Part shown: piece by piece, positions 36,399 to 45,023 of the stretch
How positions within the stretch are numbered: the stretch's first letter is position 1
Layout: each line of letters begins with the position of its first letter
Assembly: GCA_016710765.1 (NCBI GenBank)
Contig: JADJUJ010000012.1
Location: forward strand, 62,001 to 126,000
From: Lewinellaceae bacterium
GTDB taxonomy: Bacteria; Bacteroidota; Bacteroidia; Chitinophagales; Saprospiraceae
DNA length: 64,000 bases
Reading direction: 5' to 3'
Notes under the pieces: model-generated
Databases searched by the model: none
What the model was told of the DNA's origin: nothing
The model's input: only the letters and a program-made list of their open reading frames with translations
Made by a program: the position numbers and the translations under genes

Positions 36399-37294
36399 TT
36401 AGAGCGTGTCGGAATTATACTCCAGAATTTGATCATACAATGCCATGGTGGCTTGAGCATTAATACGTTCGGCCTCGACAATGATATACTCGAAATAAAG
36501 TGGTTTGCGAATTCTCTCTTGTCCTCAGCCCTCCTGGCTGCGTTATAAATACGCGCCGATGCGCTGCATCGTCTGCGTTTTATGCCTTGCCATCAGAACT
36601 GATGACTGCGCGATTATTTTCGCAAACCACTTTATTTCGAGTATAACTTCTTCGGGCTTATGTGCATTTAGGGCTCCATTGATGTTTATTCTGTTGCGAC
36701 CGGTGTTGGTGGGAACCGCCTTTTCTTCACCCCGTTTGATCCAGGCATAATCACTATGCGTGTTGTGTTGCGGATGCACTGCATCGACGAAGTAAATGAC
36801 CTCATCGGATTCTATTTCTGCCAAAAATGGTTTCAATTGAGCTAAAAATGCTTCCTGTGCTGCCACATCTGCCTTACCTGGAAGGCTCATAGTCTTCTTA
36901 TACACAAAGTCCAGTTTTTTCAAAATAGCCGCAACTGCACTCAAACTATAACTTACACCAAATTGTCTCTCAATAAATGCCTGAACCTCTTGTGTCCTTG
37001 TATAAAGGCCTTCACAAACCTCTACTTCCACTTGCGCCAACTGATCGTCGCTCAATTTACCGCTGTAAGGAACATAGTGGGTATCCAAATACTTGTCAAG
37101 ACCCTCTTTCTCCTATTTTCTCTTGCAATTACTCACCGTGCCAGTCCCAAGGTCTCGGCGATTTCTTCGTACGTTTTGTTCATATCCAACAGCACCAAAA
37201 CGGACAACTTCATATAGGCGGCTTTGTTGCGCGTATTTGCCCGCAACTGCTCCACGAAGGCGCGTTCAATCTTGCTTAAAAACTTCCGTTCCAT
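36399..37294 (-). pseudogene. IS630-family transposase relic interrupted by a 159-bp palindrome
   Basis: From ATG 37292-37294 the first frame gives MERKFLSKIERAFVEQLRANTRNKAAYMKLSVLVLL and an HTH (YEEIAETLGL), then fails at a TGA. With one base added it continues TVSNCKRK-stop-EKEGLDKYLDTHYVPY, so there is also an in-frame TAG. The frame 36543-37088 holds a winged-helix part (QEVQAFIERQFGVSYSLSAVAAILKKL) and the DDE catalytic region with IYFVDAVHPQHN. The last piece (VEAERINAQATMALYDQILEYN) resumes at 36480 after a palindromic insertion at 36486-36644. Three independent lesions show it is a dead copy. I find no matching terminal inverted repeats of an intact IS. Confidence 0.85.
36486..36644. 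mobile_element. 159-bp palindromic insertion (element C) inside the transposase gene
   Basis: Perfect 26-bp terminal inverted repeats (36486-36511 and 36619-36644), beginning ATACTCGAAATAAAGTGG, enclose three small hairpins: CAGCC-CTCCT-GGCTG, CGATGC-GCT-GCATCG and CATCAG-AA-CTGATG. Removing the element restores the transposase codons for Glu-Val-Ile-Ile-Val-Glu (GAAGTT + ATCATTGTCGAG) without a clear target duplication. This shows that it inserted into an existing gene. There is no ORF, so it must be moved by a factor in trans. Confidence 0.8.
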
Positions 37295-37589
37295 GGAACA
37301 AAGTTATAATTTTACAAATACATTCTTTTCAAAACCACTTTGCGGCTGCTATAACTTTAAGCCACCTGCCTTCGACTTGGTAAGGTAGCGCGTTGCCCTC
37401 GGATAATTTCGGATTTGTTGACAAACTCAGAAATTGTCATATCTCCTTTACAATATTATCCGCCAATTTTATAATTTTGATTTTCGGTAAAAATTGGTGT
37501 CACAATATGCTGGAACCCTCAAAAACCAGATACGATTTCTGATAACGGGCCGATTTTCAAAAAATAAACCGGGATTGCGGCCATATTTA

Positions 37590-37746
37590 GCAACGTGTCG
37601 GAAATAACTTTCCGGATTTGGGGTGCAGGTTTTGTGTGCTGGCAAGACGTCAAAACAGGCGTGTAGTAAATTACATTACTGTTTTGGCAACGCAGGCAGT
37701 GCTCAAAAAGTGCCGCCAAATTGGAAAGTTATTTCTGACACGTTGC
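37590..37746. repeat. Palindromic element, family B copy 2
   Basis: 157 bp with 24-bp terminal inverted repeats GCAACGTGTCGGAAATAACT..., one mismatch between the arms. The inside pairs CAAAACAGGCGTG with ACTGTTTTG around AGTAAATTACATTACT. The sequence is about 90% identical to copy 1 at 32990. A family A copy follows with no gap, the reverse of the order at the first locus. Confidence 0.85.
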
Positions 37747-37912
37747 TTAATACACTGTAAATTAAGTTTGTTGAGATTTTGGGTAGAGGATTTTGGTGGC
37801 AGTCAAGTCTGTTTTTGAAGGAATAGCAGCGCTCTTGCTGAGAAAACAGACGATGGATGGCGCCAAAAGATTCAGCCAAAATCAAACGAAACTTAGTTTA
37901 CAGTGTACTTAA
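37747..37912. repeat. Nested-palindrome element, family A copy 2
   Basis: 166 bp. Outer arms TACACTGTAAATTAAGTTTG and its partner AACTTAGTTTACAGTGTA, inner stem GTCTGTTTTT/GAAAACAGAC, and centre GGAATAGCAGCGCTCTTG. Compared with copy 1, the inner stem has changed on both sides (GGCTA/TAGCC to GTCTG/CAGAC), so pairing is kept. Confidence 0.85.
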
Positions 37913-38052
37913 TCGCAGGATTTCAAAGCTGTACCGAAAAGGGATAGCCAGCGCACGGCTTTAATTTATTAACCGCCAATGCCGCCATAGAACAATTAAA
38001 AAGTGCAGGAACCACACATTTGGGCATGCGGGCTACCAAGTCCGCCATAGAA

Positions 38053-38730
38053 ATCGAGTAGGAGAAGGGCGTTAGCCCTCCGTCCCCCCATACCACCGGA
38101 TGTACGGTTCCGTATCACGGCGGTTCGTTAGAGTATTACGGTCGTGGGTATTTCGAACGTACCCTTCGTGTCCGTTCGGCTCCTACTCGGTCATGCTGGC
38201 CTGCGTTAGGCGCTCCTACCATACCTTCGGTTTCCGACCTATTCTTTGATCGTGAGTTCCCGATTTCTCGGAATTGGCTGCCTCTTCATTCAGGCACTAA
38301 TGATTACGTCTCGGACGCCACTCTAAAGTTCGGCCCTTCCCACGAAAAACAACTCGAGGTACTATGGCCTCTGCTGACTTCTGCCCGAACCCGCTTCGGC
38401 ACTCGCACGTACCTCCGCCTCCGGCTGACGCAAATCGCCCCGGGTAAGAACTCAGACCCTCATCCCATGTACCTGCCGCATTTACCACCTTGCGCACCGG
38501 ACAGCAGTAGGGCTTTGTTTTGTTTGGCCAACTCGCCAGCGCATCATGGCCTTTTATGTGATTTCTGTTCGTCGGGTCGGGACTTTGCCGACGGCTTTCC
38601 CGACCTTCGGTACGGGACAGGCTCTTCAGATTCCACCTCGCGATGGACACCCTTGCCTTTGGCTAACACTCCTCGCTGTCAAGCGTGTAACGGACTTGCA
38701 CCGCCAAGTTAGCGCCCATGCCGGGCGCAC
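38053..38730 (-). ncRNA. Group II intron ribozyme without an encoded protein
   Basis: On the minus strand the element starts GTGCGCCCGGCATGGGCGC and has the domain I landmarks common to bacterial group II introns: GGTGCAAGTCC, AAGGGTGTCCATCGCGAGG, TGGAATCTGAAG and the CATAAAAGGC region. Near the 3' end is a domain V hairpin (38092-38125, lower stem ACCGCCG/CGGTGGT, upper stem TACG/CGTA). A domain VI-like hairpin with an unpaired A follows, and the intron ends in CTCGAT. The length of 678 nt equals the RNA part alone; the domain IV reverse-transcriptase/maturase gene is absent. It sits just after a hairpin with a T-run (38735-38762), a terminator-like site. Splicing would need help in trans or be protein-free. 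Confidence 0.8.
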
Positions 38731-38765
38731 ATAAAAAAGAGCGACCCATTTCTGAATCGCGCTTT

Positions 38766-38858
38766 AAATCTGTGCGGGAACAACGCGAACCGCGTGGCCA
38801 CACCATTACTAATCTACGCGACCCTGAACCACGCCCTAAAGCGTGGCTACCAATTCCG
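38766..38858 (-). pseudogene. Degenerate tRNA-Leu locus copy
   Basis: On the minus strand, TTGGTAGCCACGC..GGCGTGGTTCAGGG matches the 5' flank of the intact tRNA-Leu (40925 side). Further on, GGTGTGG..GGTTCG....TTCCCGCACAG matches its T-arm and acceptor 3' end. The anticodon arm is missing and the T-stem no longer pairs as in the real gene. It reads as a decayed partial duplicate of the tRNA-Leu region. Confidence 0.55.
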
Positions 38859-38869
38859 CCCCTAAGCAT

Positions 38870-38913
38870 CAATGACTTATGTGCAACGCGTGAAAATTTG
38901 CACGTAATTTGCA
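38870..38913 (+). repeat. 44-bp direct repeat, left copy
   Basis: It is identical over 44 bp to 40723-40766 and begins CAATGACTTATGTGCAACGC. Together the copies bound a 1.8-kb segment with one gene, so they behave like attachment-site or duplication boundaries. The 238 bp between this copy and the gene stop hold nothing recognisable. Confidence 0.9.
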
Positions 38914-39151
38914 AGTTTGCTGCCGATTTTCAATGATCTGAACGAAGGTTAGCCCTTCTGACGCATGCAATTTAATGGGTCCCAACGGATTTTGCAATAG
39001 CTGATCGATCCGTACTGGTCGAGTCGTATTAGAATCAGGATTTCCAGACGACCTATGGCTAATAATTTGGTTCGTGAGATGTGAGCGGGCTCAGACTACT
39101 TGCTGTAGGTTAGAAGCATATACGAGTATAAAGCATTTACTTCCCTTAGGC

Positions 39152-40651
39152 TTATACAGATACTAACTCTGCAAATCGGCGGACAGAAGGGATAAAACTG
39201 GCTACACTACTATTCGATAAATTCTTGCACTTTTGCAGTAGGCGTTGTGGCGCATCACCTGTCTGCAAGGCAGCCGCAATGAGGTCTGCACAACAACCTT
39301 CCAATGCTACCGTGTCATAGTAATGGGTTCCCACGCCGACATCGTTGCCAATACAGACAATTCTGCCTACAACGTCGTCGAAAGAAGGGAAACTCAAATC
39401 GATGCCGAAGCTCTCCTTTTTCAGATCAAGCGTCTGGATGTATTCGAGTGATGGACTCCTTTGAGCTACCTTGAACGGAAAGTCATACAAGTTGGTAACG
39501 TCGTCCGGCGATAATTTATCGCGAAGGCGATCCACGCAGAAAGCCCAGGCCTTGTTCAATTGTATAGCATATTGCTGTTCTTCATAGTGGCTTACCTTCA
39601 ACAATGAATCCACCCCTCGGCGGTTTAACCCAATAGTGACTCCGAGGTACGCAATCGAGGGGTCCGCATACTCTCCATGCATCAGCGTATTACTTGGCTG
39701 AAGCGGGTATGAGTATAAACTAAAGTCGTGAGAGAACACCATGCCTTGTGGCTCTGGTGGAGGCGCTCCCCTATAGTCCACGAGATTCCATCCATACCAA
39801 TCAGCAAGTTGACCATCTCGATGTATGGTTTCTACATTGGAACGAGCTGATGGAAAAACGACAGCGTCGGCGCCTATTTTCCGTAACCATATACCCGCAA
39901 TCTGGGTTGCATCGCCGAAACTGCTTCCACGTTCGGCATTCATTAAAATCGGGAGTAATGTTTTGAAATCGTCCACGGGTCCCATCGGAAAGCAAGCGAT
40001 ATCGCGTTTCTGTTGATTGCCTGTAATTCCAAGGTCCGAGAACCGAAGTCGCGTCAAATGGTAGGCAAACCAATCAGCGGTGTCGGGAAGGCGTAGATCA
40101 ATGACCTTTTGAATTGAAACTTCAGAAATGCTGAGAGGAACCGCGGCGTACTGACTTCTGGAGTGTAGAGATGGGTCTAACCCTAATAATTCTGCGAACA
40201 CATTGCCTAGTACGCGCGAATGTTTTGGGACAAAGACTATCGCAGGCGCTTCATGAAAGAGGTCTTGAAAATACTGGGGGACGCCGGTTGAGGCTGTGGT
40301 GTCGATAATTATGATAGGACCCGTCACTTGATAGTCTGAATAGGCTCTAAGTTCCCTGACTAAAGTGCCTCGATCATCTCCCGTATTAGTATTGCAAACG
40401 CTATAGTATCGGGACCGGGGCAGAGATTTATCGCCGGCAAAACGTCGCTGCCTGTCAGCAACGTGCTGGACCTCAATGCCAAGCCGGGCAGGCAATGCTT
40501 CAGGATCGTTTCCAGGAATTCCTTCCTTGCGGTAACGAAACCCGGGTGCGAAATAGGCAATTAGATCCTGCTCGGTTTGTGTAAGCAAAGGCTGCGTTTG
40601 CTTCAGAATGAATGTCCCGTCTGTGAACGGTATATTACTGTAAGTACTCAT
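39152..40651 (-). CDS. Uncharacterised protein carried between direct repeats (possible RES-like domain)
   Basis: The 499-residue soluble protein has no signal peptide or membrane segment. The N-terminal part (TQTEQDLIAYFAPGFRYRKEGI, YYSVCNTNTGDDRGTLVRELRAY, VTGPIIIIDTTASTG) is not recognised. The middle (SSFGDATQIAGIWLRKIGADAVVFPSARSNVETIHRDG ... GWNLVDYRG) has the look of the C-terminal part of RES domains, NAD-consuming toxins with a FPSAR-type motif; this is a weak resemblance. The gene is the only one in the segment bounded by 44-bp repeats near tRNA-Leu, and its codon use looks less biased than the neighbours'. A laterally acquired cargo gene is likely; function unknown. Confidence 0.6.
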   Translation of the reverse strand: MSTYSNIPFTDGTFILKQTQPLLTQTEQDLIAYFAPGFRYRKEGIPGNDPEALPARLGIEVQHVADRQRRFAGDKSLPRSRYYSVCNTNTGDDRGTLVRELRAYSDYQVTGPIIIIDTTASTGVPQYFQDLFHEAPAIVFVPKHSRVLGNVFAELLGLDPSLHSRSQYAAVPLSISEVSIQKVIDLRLPDTADWFAYHLTRLRFSDLGITGNQQKRDIACFPMGPVDDFKTLLPILMNAERGSSFGDATQIAGIWLRKIGADAVVFPSARSNVETIHRDGQLADWYGWNLVDYRGAPPPEPQGMVFSHDFSLYSYPLQPSNTLMHGEYADPSIAYLGVTIGLNRRGVDSLLKVSHYEEQQYAIQLNKAWAFCVDRLRDKLSPDDVTNLYDFPFKVAQRSPSLEYIQTLDLKKESFGIDLSFPSFDDVVGRIVCIGNDVGVGTHYYDTVALEGCCADLIAAALQTGDAPQRLLQKCKNLSNSSVASFIPSVRRFAELVSV

Positions 40652-40722
40652 AGTTGTTGACTGTTTATTATTAATTTGCAGCGTAGCGACTACTCGGGAC
40701 TATCATTTACACCTTTGTAAAC

Positions 40723-40766
40723 CAATGACTTATGTGCAACGCGTGAAAATTTGCACGTAATTTGCA
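40723..40766 (+). repeat. 44-bp direct repeat, right copy
   Basis: This is the perfect partner of 38870-38913. It lies between the start of the cargo gene and the terminator of tRNA-Leu, about 76 bp beyond the tRNA 3' end on the minus strand. It ends in TTTGCA followed by CGTAAAG, which partly repeats its own end. Confidence 0.9.
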
Positions 40767-40799
40767 CGTAAAGTTCCCTGATCCAGCCTAAGCCAAAAA

Positions 40800-40834
40800 C
40801 AAAAAGGACTTATGCTGTTAAACATAAGTCCTTT
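40800..40834 (-). terminator. Intrinsic terminator of tRNA-Leu
   Basis: AAAGGACTTATG and CATAAGTCCTTT pair perfectly over 12 bp around an eight-base loop. On the minus strand the stem is followed by TTTTTGTTTTTGG. It begins 8 nt after the tRNA 3' end. Confidence 0.9.
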
Positions 40835-40841
40835 AATTCTG

Positions 40842-40925
40842 TGCGGGAAGGGGGAGTCGAACCCCCACACCCTTACGGGCGTACGCCCCTGAAACGTATG
40901 CGTCTACCAATTCCGCCATTCCCGC
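40842..40925 (-). tRNA. tRNA-Leu (anticodon CAG)
   Basis: On the minus strand, GCGGGAA/TTCCCGC form the acceptor stem. GGCGGAATTGGTAGACGC is the D-arm of a class II tRNA. The anticodon stem TACGT/GCGTA holds loop TTCAGGG with anticodon CAG. A long variable arm (CGCCCGTAAGGGTG) follows, then the T-arm GGGGGTTCGACTCCCCC. The discriminator is A and the CCA end is not encoded. The gene is 84 nt long and complete. Confidence 0.95.
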
Positions 40926-41067
40926 GGTTTACTTCCCCTGAACCACGCCTTAGCGTGGCTACCAAGTTCAGCACTTCTTGAAAATGGTATTTTTTCCAGA
41001 AGCGGGTGCAAAGATAAATGCACAGTTTACATTTCTGCAAATTCGGCTCGCTTTTTTTTCAATGGAA

Positions 41068-41868
41068 TTAGTTTGCCGTTAATGCAGTGCCATGCTGAAT
41101 TTCCGACGGTATCCCTGGGTTAGGGCATGATGCTCGCCCAGGAAAACGAAACAAGGCCACCGTGCTGCGCCGGGCCAGGCCTTCCTCAAAAGTTTTATCG
41201 GCACTCACCGATTTGATCAGCAACTGCAAAGCTTCCTCGGTATCACCCTTTGTCAGGGCAAGTCGGGCAGACGCCAACAGTTGACCTGCAACTGGATCGC
41301 TGTCACCGGGCTTTCGCTCAAAAAAGTCGGCAAGGGCATGCACATCGCGCGCCTGATCAAAATAGCGGTCTCCTTCCGGGATGGTAGCAACCAGCGCACG
41401 CGCTGCCGAAGACTGCTCGGGCACCAGTTCCTGTGCCAATGCCAGTTCAGCGGGCCGCATTCCCGGATGCTCTACCAAAAATGCTTCCAATGATTTCGCC
41501 AATACAGCGTCAGGCCAGGCACCTCGTTTTTCCAAAATTGCCTGTAACGCCTGTTGCGCTGGGTCAGGAAGGTGTTCGCTCAGCCAGTTTTCGAGCATCG
41601 GGCGGGTTAACGCGCCGACAAACTCATCAATAACTTCGCCATTGAAAAATAATTTGCAGTTGGGTATACTCCGAACGCCATAGCGTTGTGAAAGTTCGGG
41701 GTGTTCCTCGGTATTAACCTTTACCAGTTCCCATTTGCCTTTTTGTACTTCTGCTACCGCCTCCAGCGTTGGGGTAAGCATGCGGCAGGGGCCACACCAG
41801 GCAGCCCAGAAATCTACCAGCACCGGTACCTGCCGGCTTCTTTCAATCACATCTTGTTGAAAATTCAT
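41068..41868 (-). CDS. CnoX/YbbN-like thioredoxin-TPR protein
   Basis: Residues 1-105 form a thioredoxin domain with the active site FWAAWCGPCRM and cis-Pro (RSIPNCKLF). A helical TPR-like part follows (LPDPAQQALQAILEKRGAWPD, LLASARLALTKGDTEEALQLLIKSV). Such proteins (CnoX/YbbN) bind unfolded or oxidised proteins and pass them to chaperones; that role is inferred from the layout. The last 25 or so residues here are out of frame. One base fewer in the four-A run (+ strand 41143-41146) gives RFLGEHHALTQGYRRKFSMALH, the family's usual end, with a stop at 41079. The gene is therefore probably intact in the cell, about 262 residues. Confidence 0.85.
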   Translation of the reverse strand: MNFQQDVIERSRQVPVLVDFWAAWCGPCRMLTPTLEAVAEVQKGKWELVKVNTEEHPELSQRYGVRSIPNCKLFFNGEVIDEFVGALTRPMLENWLSEHLPDPAQQALQAILEKRGAWPDAVLAKSLEAFLVEHPGMRPAELALAQELVPEQSSAARALVATIPEGDRYFDQARDVHALADFFERKPGDSDPVAGQLLASARLALTKGDTEEALQLLIKSVSADKTFEEGLARRSTVALFRFPGRASCPNPGIPSEIQHGTALTAN

Positions 41869-42008
41869 AGTCTTGTTTTTTACTAATGCAAAAATACTGG
41901 AAAAGCAGGCGCCAACTGTTGCACTTTCTACCGATTACACAGCAGTATTCATTCTTTGCCAGTGCTTTAATCTTTTGAGGGCCCTATTTTCCCAATGCGG
42001 GTTTTTCC

Positions 42009-42016
42009 TACCTTTG
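42009..42016 (+). promoter_or_regulatory. -7 box TACCTTTG for the SNF2 helicase gene
   Basis: TACCTTTG matches TAnnTTTG perfectly and ends 7 bases before the ATG at 42024, predicting a leader of only a few bases. GGGTTTTT lies upstream, but there is no exact -33 TTTG. Confidence 0.5.
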
Positions 42017-42023
42017 CCGCCCC

Positions 42024-44955
42024 ATGTTCTGCAAGGTAGTCTTCAATCTCTATCCGTTTTCGGAAAACCACTATTTGCCCTCGGCCAACATCGTTCAAAC
42101 CGATGCCCAGGGCATACTCACACATTTGGTGCAAAAGGCCAGTCCTGCCACCATTGGCGCCTACGGCATAACCGCCAACCCGGTGCTGACACGGCTCTTC
42201 GACACCGTGGACCGCTTGACGCCAAAATCCCTGGAAGCAAAATTCAAGCCCCCTAAGGCACGCAACGCCACTCCCCTGGCGCTATTGCTCAGCCAGGCAG
42301 AAACCAAGGCTGCCGTAGAGCGCTACCTGCACCGCGAACTCGATCAGCTGCTCAACGAATTGGTGCGACACCAGTACCCGCTCACCCTCGATGCAGAGCG
42401 AAAAACCCTGGCCAAGGATGTGCAGATCAATTACGCCACCGAGGAACTCATACCGCACCTTTCTTTTCGAAAAACGGACCACGGAGTGGAATACCGCTTC
42501 CAGCTGGGCACAGAAACCGAACAGTGGGCCATACACCAACATGAGGTGCTGCCGCTCACCAATACCGACCCCGCCTGGCTTTTGGTGGGCTATGTGCTGT
42601 TCAAAGTGCCCGGCATAAATGGGAATATGGTGCGCCCCTTTAGAAACAAGGAAGTGGTGCACATCCCACCCGACAAAACCAAAACGTACTTTCAAACCTT
42701 TATCGCACGTGCGGCGCGGCGTGCACGCATAGAAGCCGAGGGGTTTGAAGTACAGGAACGCAGCACCCTCCTGCATACCCGACTCGAAATCGTAGAGAAT
42801 GTGCTGGCCCGGCAGTGGCTCATTAAGCCTGTCTTTGTGTATGAGGGTGCAGAATTCACTGCAGGCGACCAACGCAACCGCATCAGTTCCGTTTCCTTCC
42901 CGGAAGGCAGCGATGCCGTACAGGTACAGCGTATTTCCCGCGACCTTGCCGCGGAACAACAACAAACAGCCCGGCTGCTGGCGCTTTCCCTGGAGGAAGA
43001 GGGCCATTTCTTCAAAACGCCGGCAATGGATGCTGAGGATGCCCTTAGCAGCCTGCAATCGTGTATGGACTGGTTGGCCTTGCAGGAAAAGAAACTACTG
43101 ACCGAAGGCTTTTTCATCGAAACACCGGAAGTAGCGGGCCGAAAGCTGCTGATTGCCAGCCCCAAAATAGCCGTTACCGTACGAGCGGATACCGATTGGT
43201 TTGATGTCAACGGCGACATCCAGGTGGGTCAATTCCGTTTCCCCTTCGCAGTGCTGGTACCCTATCTCCGCAAAGGGGAGCGATACTACCCGCTGACCGA
43301 TGATTTGTATTTTGTCATTCCGGAAAGCTGGTTTACCCGCTATACCGACCTCGCCAACTCGATTGAACCTGGCGCAGGTGATCAAATGCAACTGAAAAAA
43401 TCGTTGTTCCCTTTGCTGCAGGCCGCTGGCATTGCCGATGACGGAGCCGATGGATTTCCCCTCATCGACCCCGATACTGTGGACTACCTGCCCTCCGACG
43501 AATTGAAGGCTACCCTGCGCCCCTACCAACTCCGGGGGGTGCGCTGGCTGGTAGGACACTACCGGCAAGGATTCGGCGCTTGCCTGGCCGACGACATGGG
43601 CCTGGGAAAAAACCCTTCAAACCATCGCGCTGCTGCTACACGCCAAGTCGGAACGCAGTGGAGCCACGCTGCTTGAAAGCGGGCCGCAACTGGATCTTTT
43701 CAAAGCCTACCAAACCGCACTCAAGCCGCTGAACGCCCTGCTTATCCTCCCTTCCTCGCTGATTTTCAACTGGCAAAAGGAACTGATGCGGTTTGCACCT
43801 TCGCTGTTTGTCTACGTGCATACCGGCCCCAAACGGCTCAAAGATGCCAGGGCCATGGCCGGATACGATGTGGTGCTCACCACTTACCATACTGCCCGGC
43901 AGGACCTCAGTTTACTGCAAAAAACGCCCTGGCACTGTATGGTACTCGACGAAAGCCAGCAGATCAAAAACCGCAGTTCGGAACTTTTCAAGGTGGTATT
44001 GGCCCTGGAAGCAGATTATAAGGTTTCGCTGAGTGGCACGCCCATTGAAAACTCGCTGGCCGACCTTTGGTCGCAAATGCAATTCATCAACCCCGACACC
44101 TTGGGCAGCTATCCCAGGTTTCGAAAAACGGTTCAGCTGCCGATAGAAAAACAGCGCGATGAAACCGCCCGGGAACAGCTCTTCCTTCGGGTGCGCCCAT
44201 TCTTTCTGCGGCGAACCAAAGAGGAAGTGGCGCCGGAACTCCCGACACTGACGGAGCAGATTTTTTACAGTGAAATGTCGGTTGCGCAGCGGAAACGGTA
44301 CGACCAAGTCAAATCGGCCGTCAGAAATCAGATCTTATCGCTGTTCGACGACCCCAAAACCCGATTGATGGCCTTGCAGGCGCTCACCAAACTCCGGCAA
44401 ATCGCCAACCACCCCGTTCTCACGGAACCTGAGTTTGAGCAGGAAAGTGGTAAGTTTGAAGATGTGTTGGCACAATGGGAAGTGGTGCGCAAAGCAGGGC
44501 ATAAGGTGCTCTTTTTCAGCAGTTTTGAAAAACACCTGCAACTCTTCCGAAAGGCCTTTGAGGAGGCTGGCTACCCTTACGCATGGCTAACAGGTGACAC
44601 GCCAGGACCCGATCGGGCGCGGGAGGTGCATAAATTTCAGGAGGATTCCAGCGTCCAGGCCTTTTTCATGACCAGAAAAGCCGGCGGCGTAGGGCTCAAC
44701 CTTACCGGCGCTGATTATGTATTCCTGCTAGATCCATGGTGGAACCCCGCCTCGGAAGACCAGGCCATCGCACGCGCACACCGCATTGGTCAAACACGAC
44801 CGGTGACTGCCATTAGATTCATAAGCATGGACAGTATTGAAGAGAAAATCCTGCAATTACAGGAGCGGAAACGGGCGCTTGGCAAAGGGTTATTCGAGCG
44901 GGAAGCCGACTATCCGCAGATGAACCGGGAGGAATTTGAGGCCTTGCTACAGTAG
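42024..44955 (+). CDS. SNF2-family DNA-dependent ATPase (frameshift in Walker A)
   Basis: The intact protein would be about 976 residues. Residues 1-500 are a variable N-terminal region of the kind found in bacterial SNF2 proteins with a SWIM or helicase-associated part. The ATPase core starts with LRPYQLRGVRWLVGHYRQGFGACLADDMGLGK; Walker B is DESQ; SLSGTPIENSLADLWSQM, GGVGLNLTGADYVFLLDPWWNP and ARAHRIGQTRPV complete the family motifs. The sequence at 43608-43613 has six A instead of five, turning GLGKTLQTIALLL into GLGKNPSNHR and splitting the gene into 42024-43676 and 43786-44955. A homopolymer consensus error is the simple explanation. The protein probably remodels or translocates on DNA; its partners are unknown. 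It is followed by a strong terminator. Confidence 0.85.
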
Positions 44956-44956
44956 T

Positions 44957-45005
44957 AAAAAATGAAGGGATAAGGAGCCTGCGCTCCTTATCCCTTCATT
45001 TTTCA
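44957..45005 (+). terminator. Strong intrinsic terminator after the SNF2 gene
   Basis: Perfect inverted arms AAAATGAAGGGATAAGGAGC and GCTCCTTATCCCTTCATTTT leave a four-base loop (CTGC), with T-runs on both strands. It starts about two bases after the stop codon. Confidence 0.92.
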
Positions 45006-45023
45006 ACCAAAAGTAAATTATTT

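Noticed and set aside
32803..37912. Integron attC sites as an explanation for the palindromes
   Set aside because: The elements lack the RYYYAAC/GTTRRRY boundary motifs, and there is no integrase or gene-cassette array.
37913..38052. A short plus-strand coding-like stretch ending ATKSAIEIE just before the intron
   Set aside because: It is open for only about 35 codons and closed by stops on both sides, with no recognisable family.
38297..38712. Short frames inside the group II intron on both strands
   Set aside because: They are reading frames of structured RNA. None resembles a reverse transcriptase or maturase.
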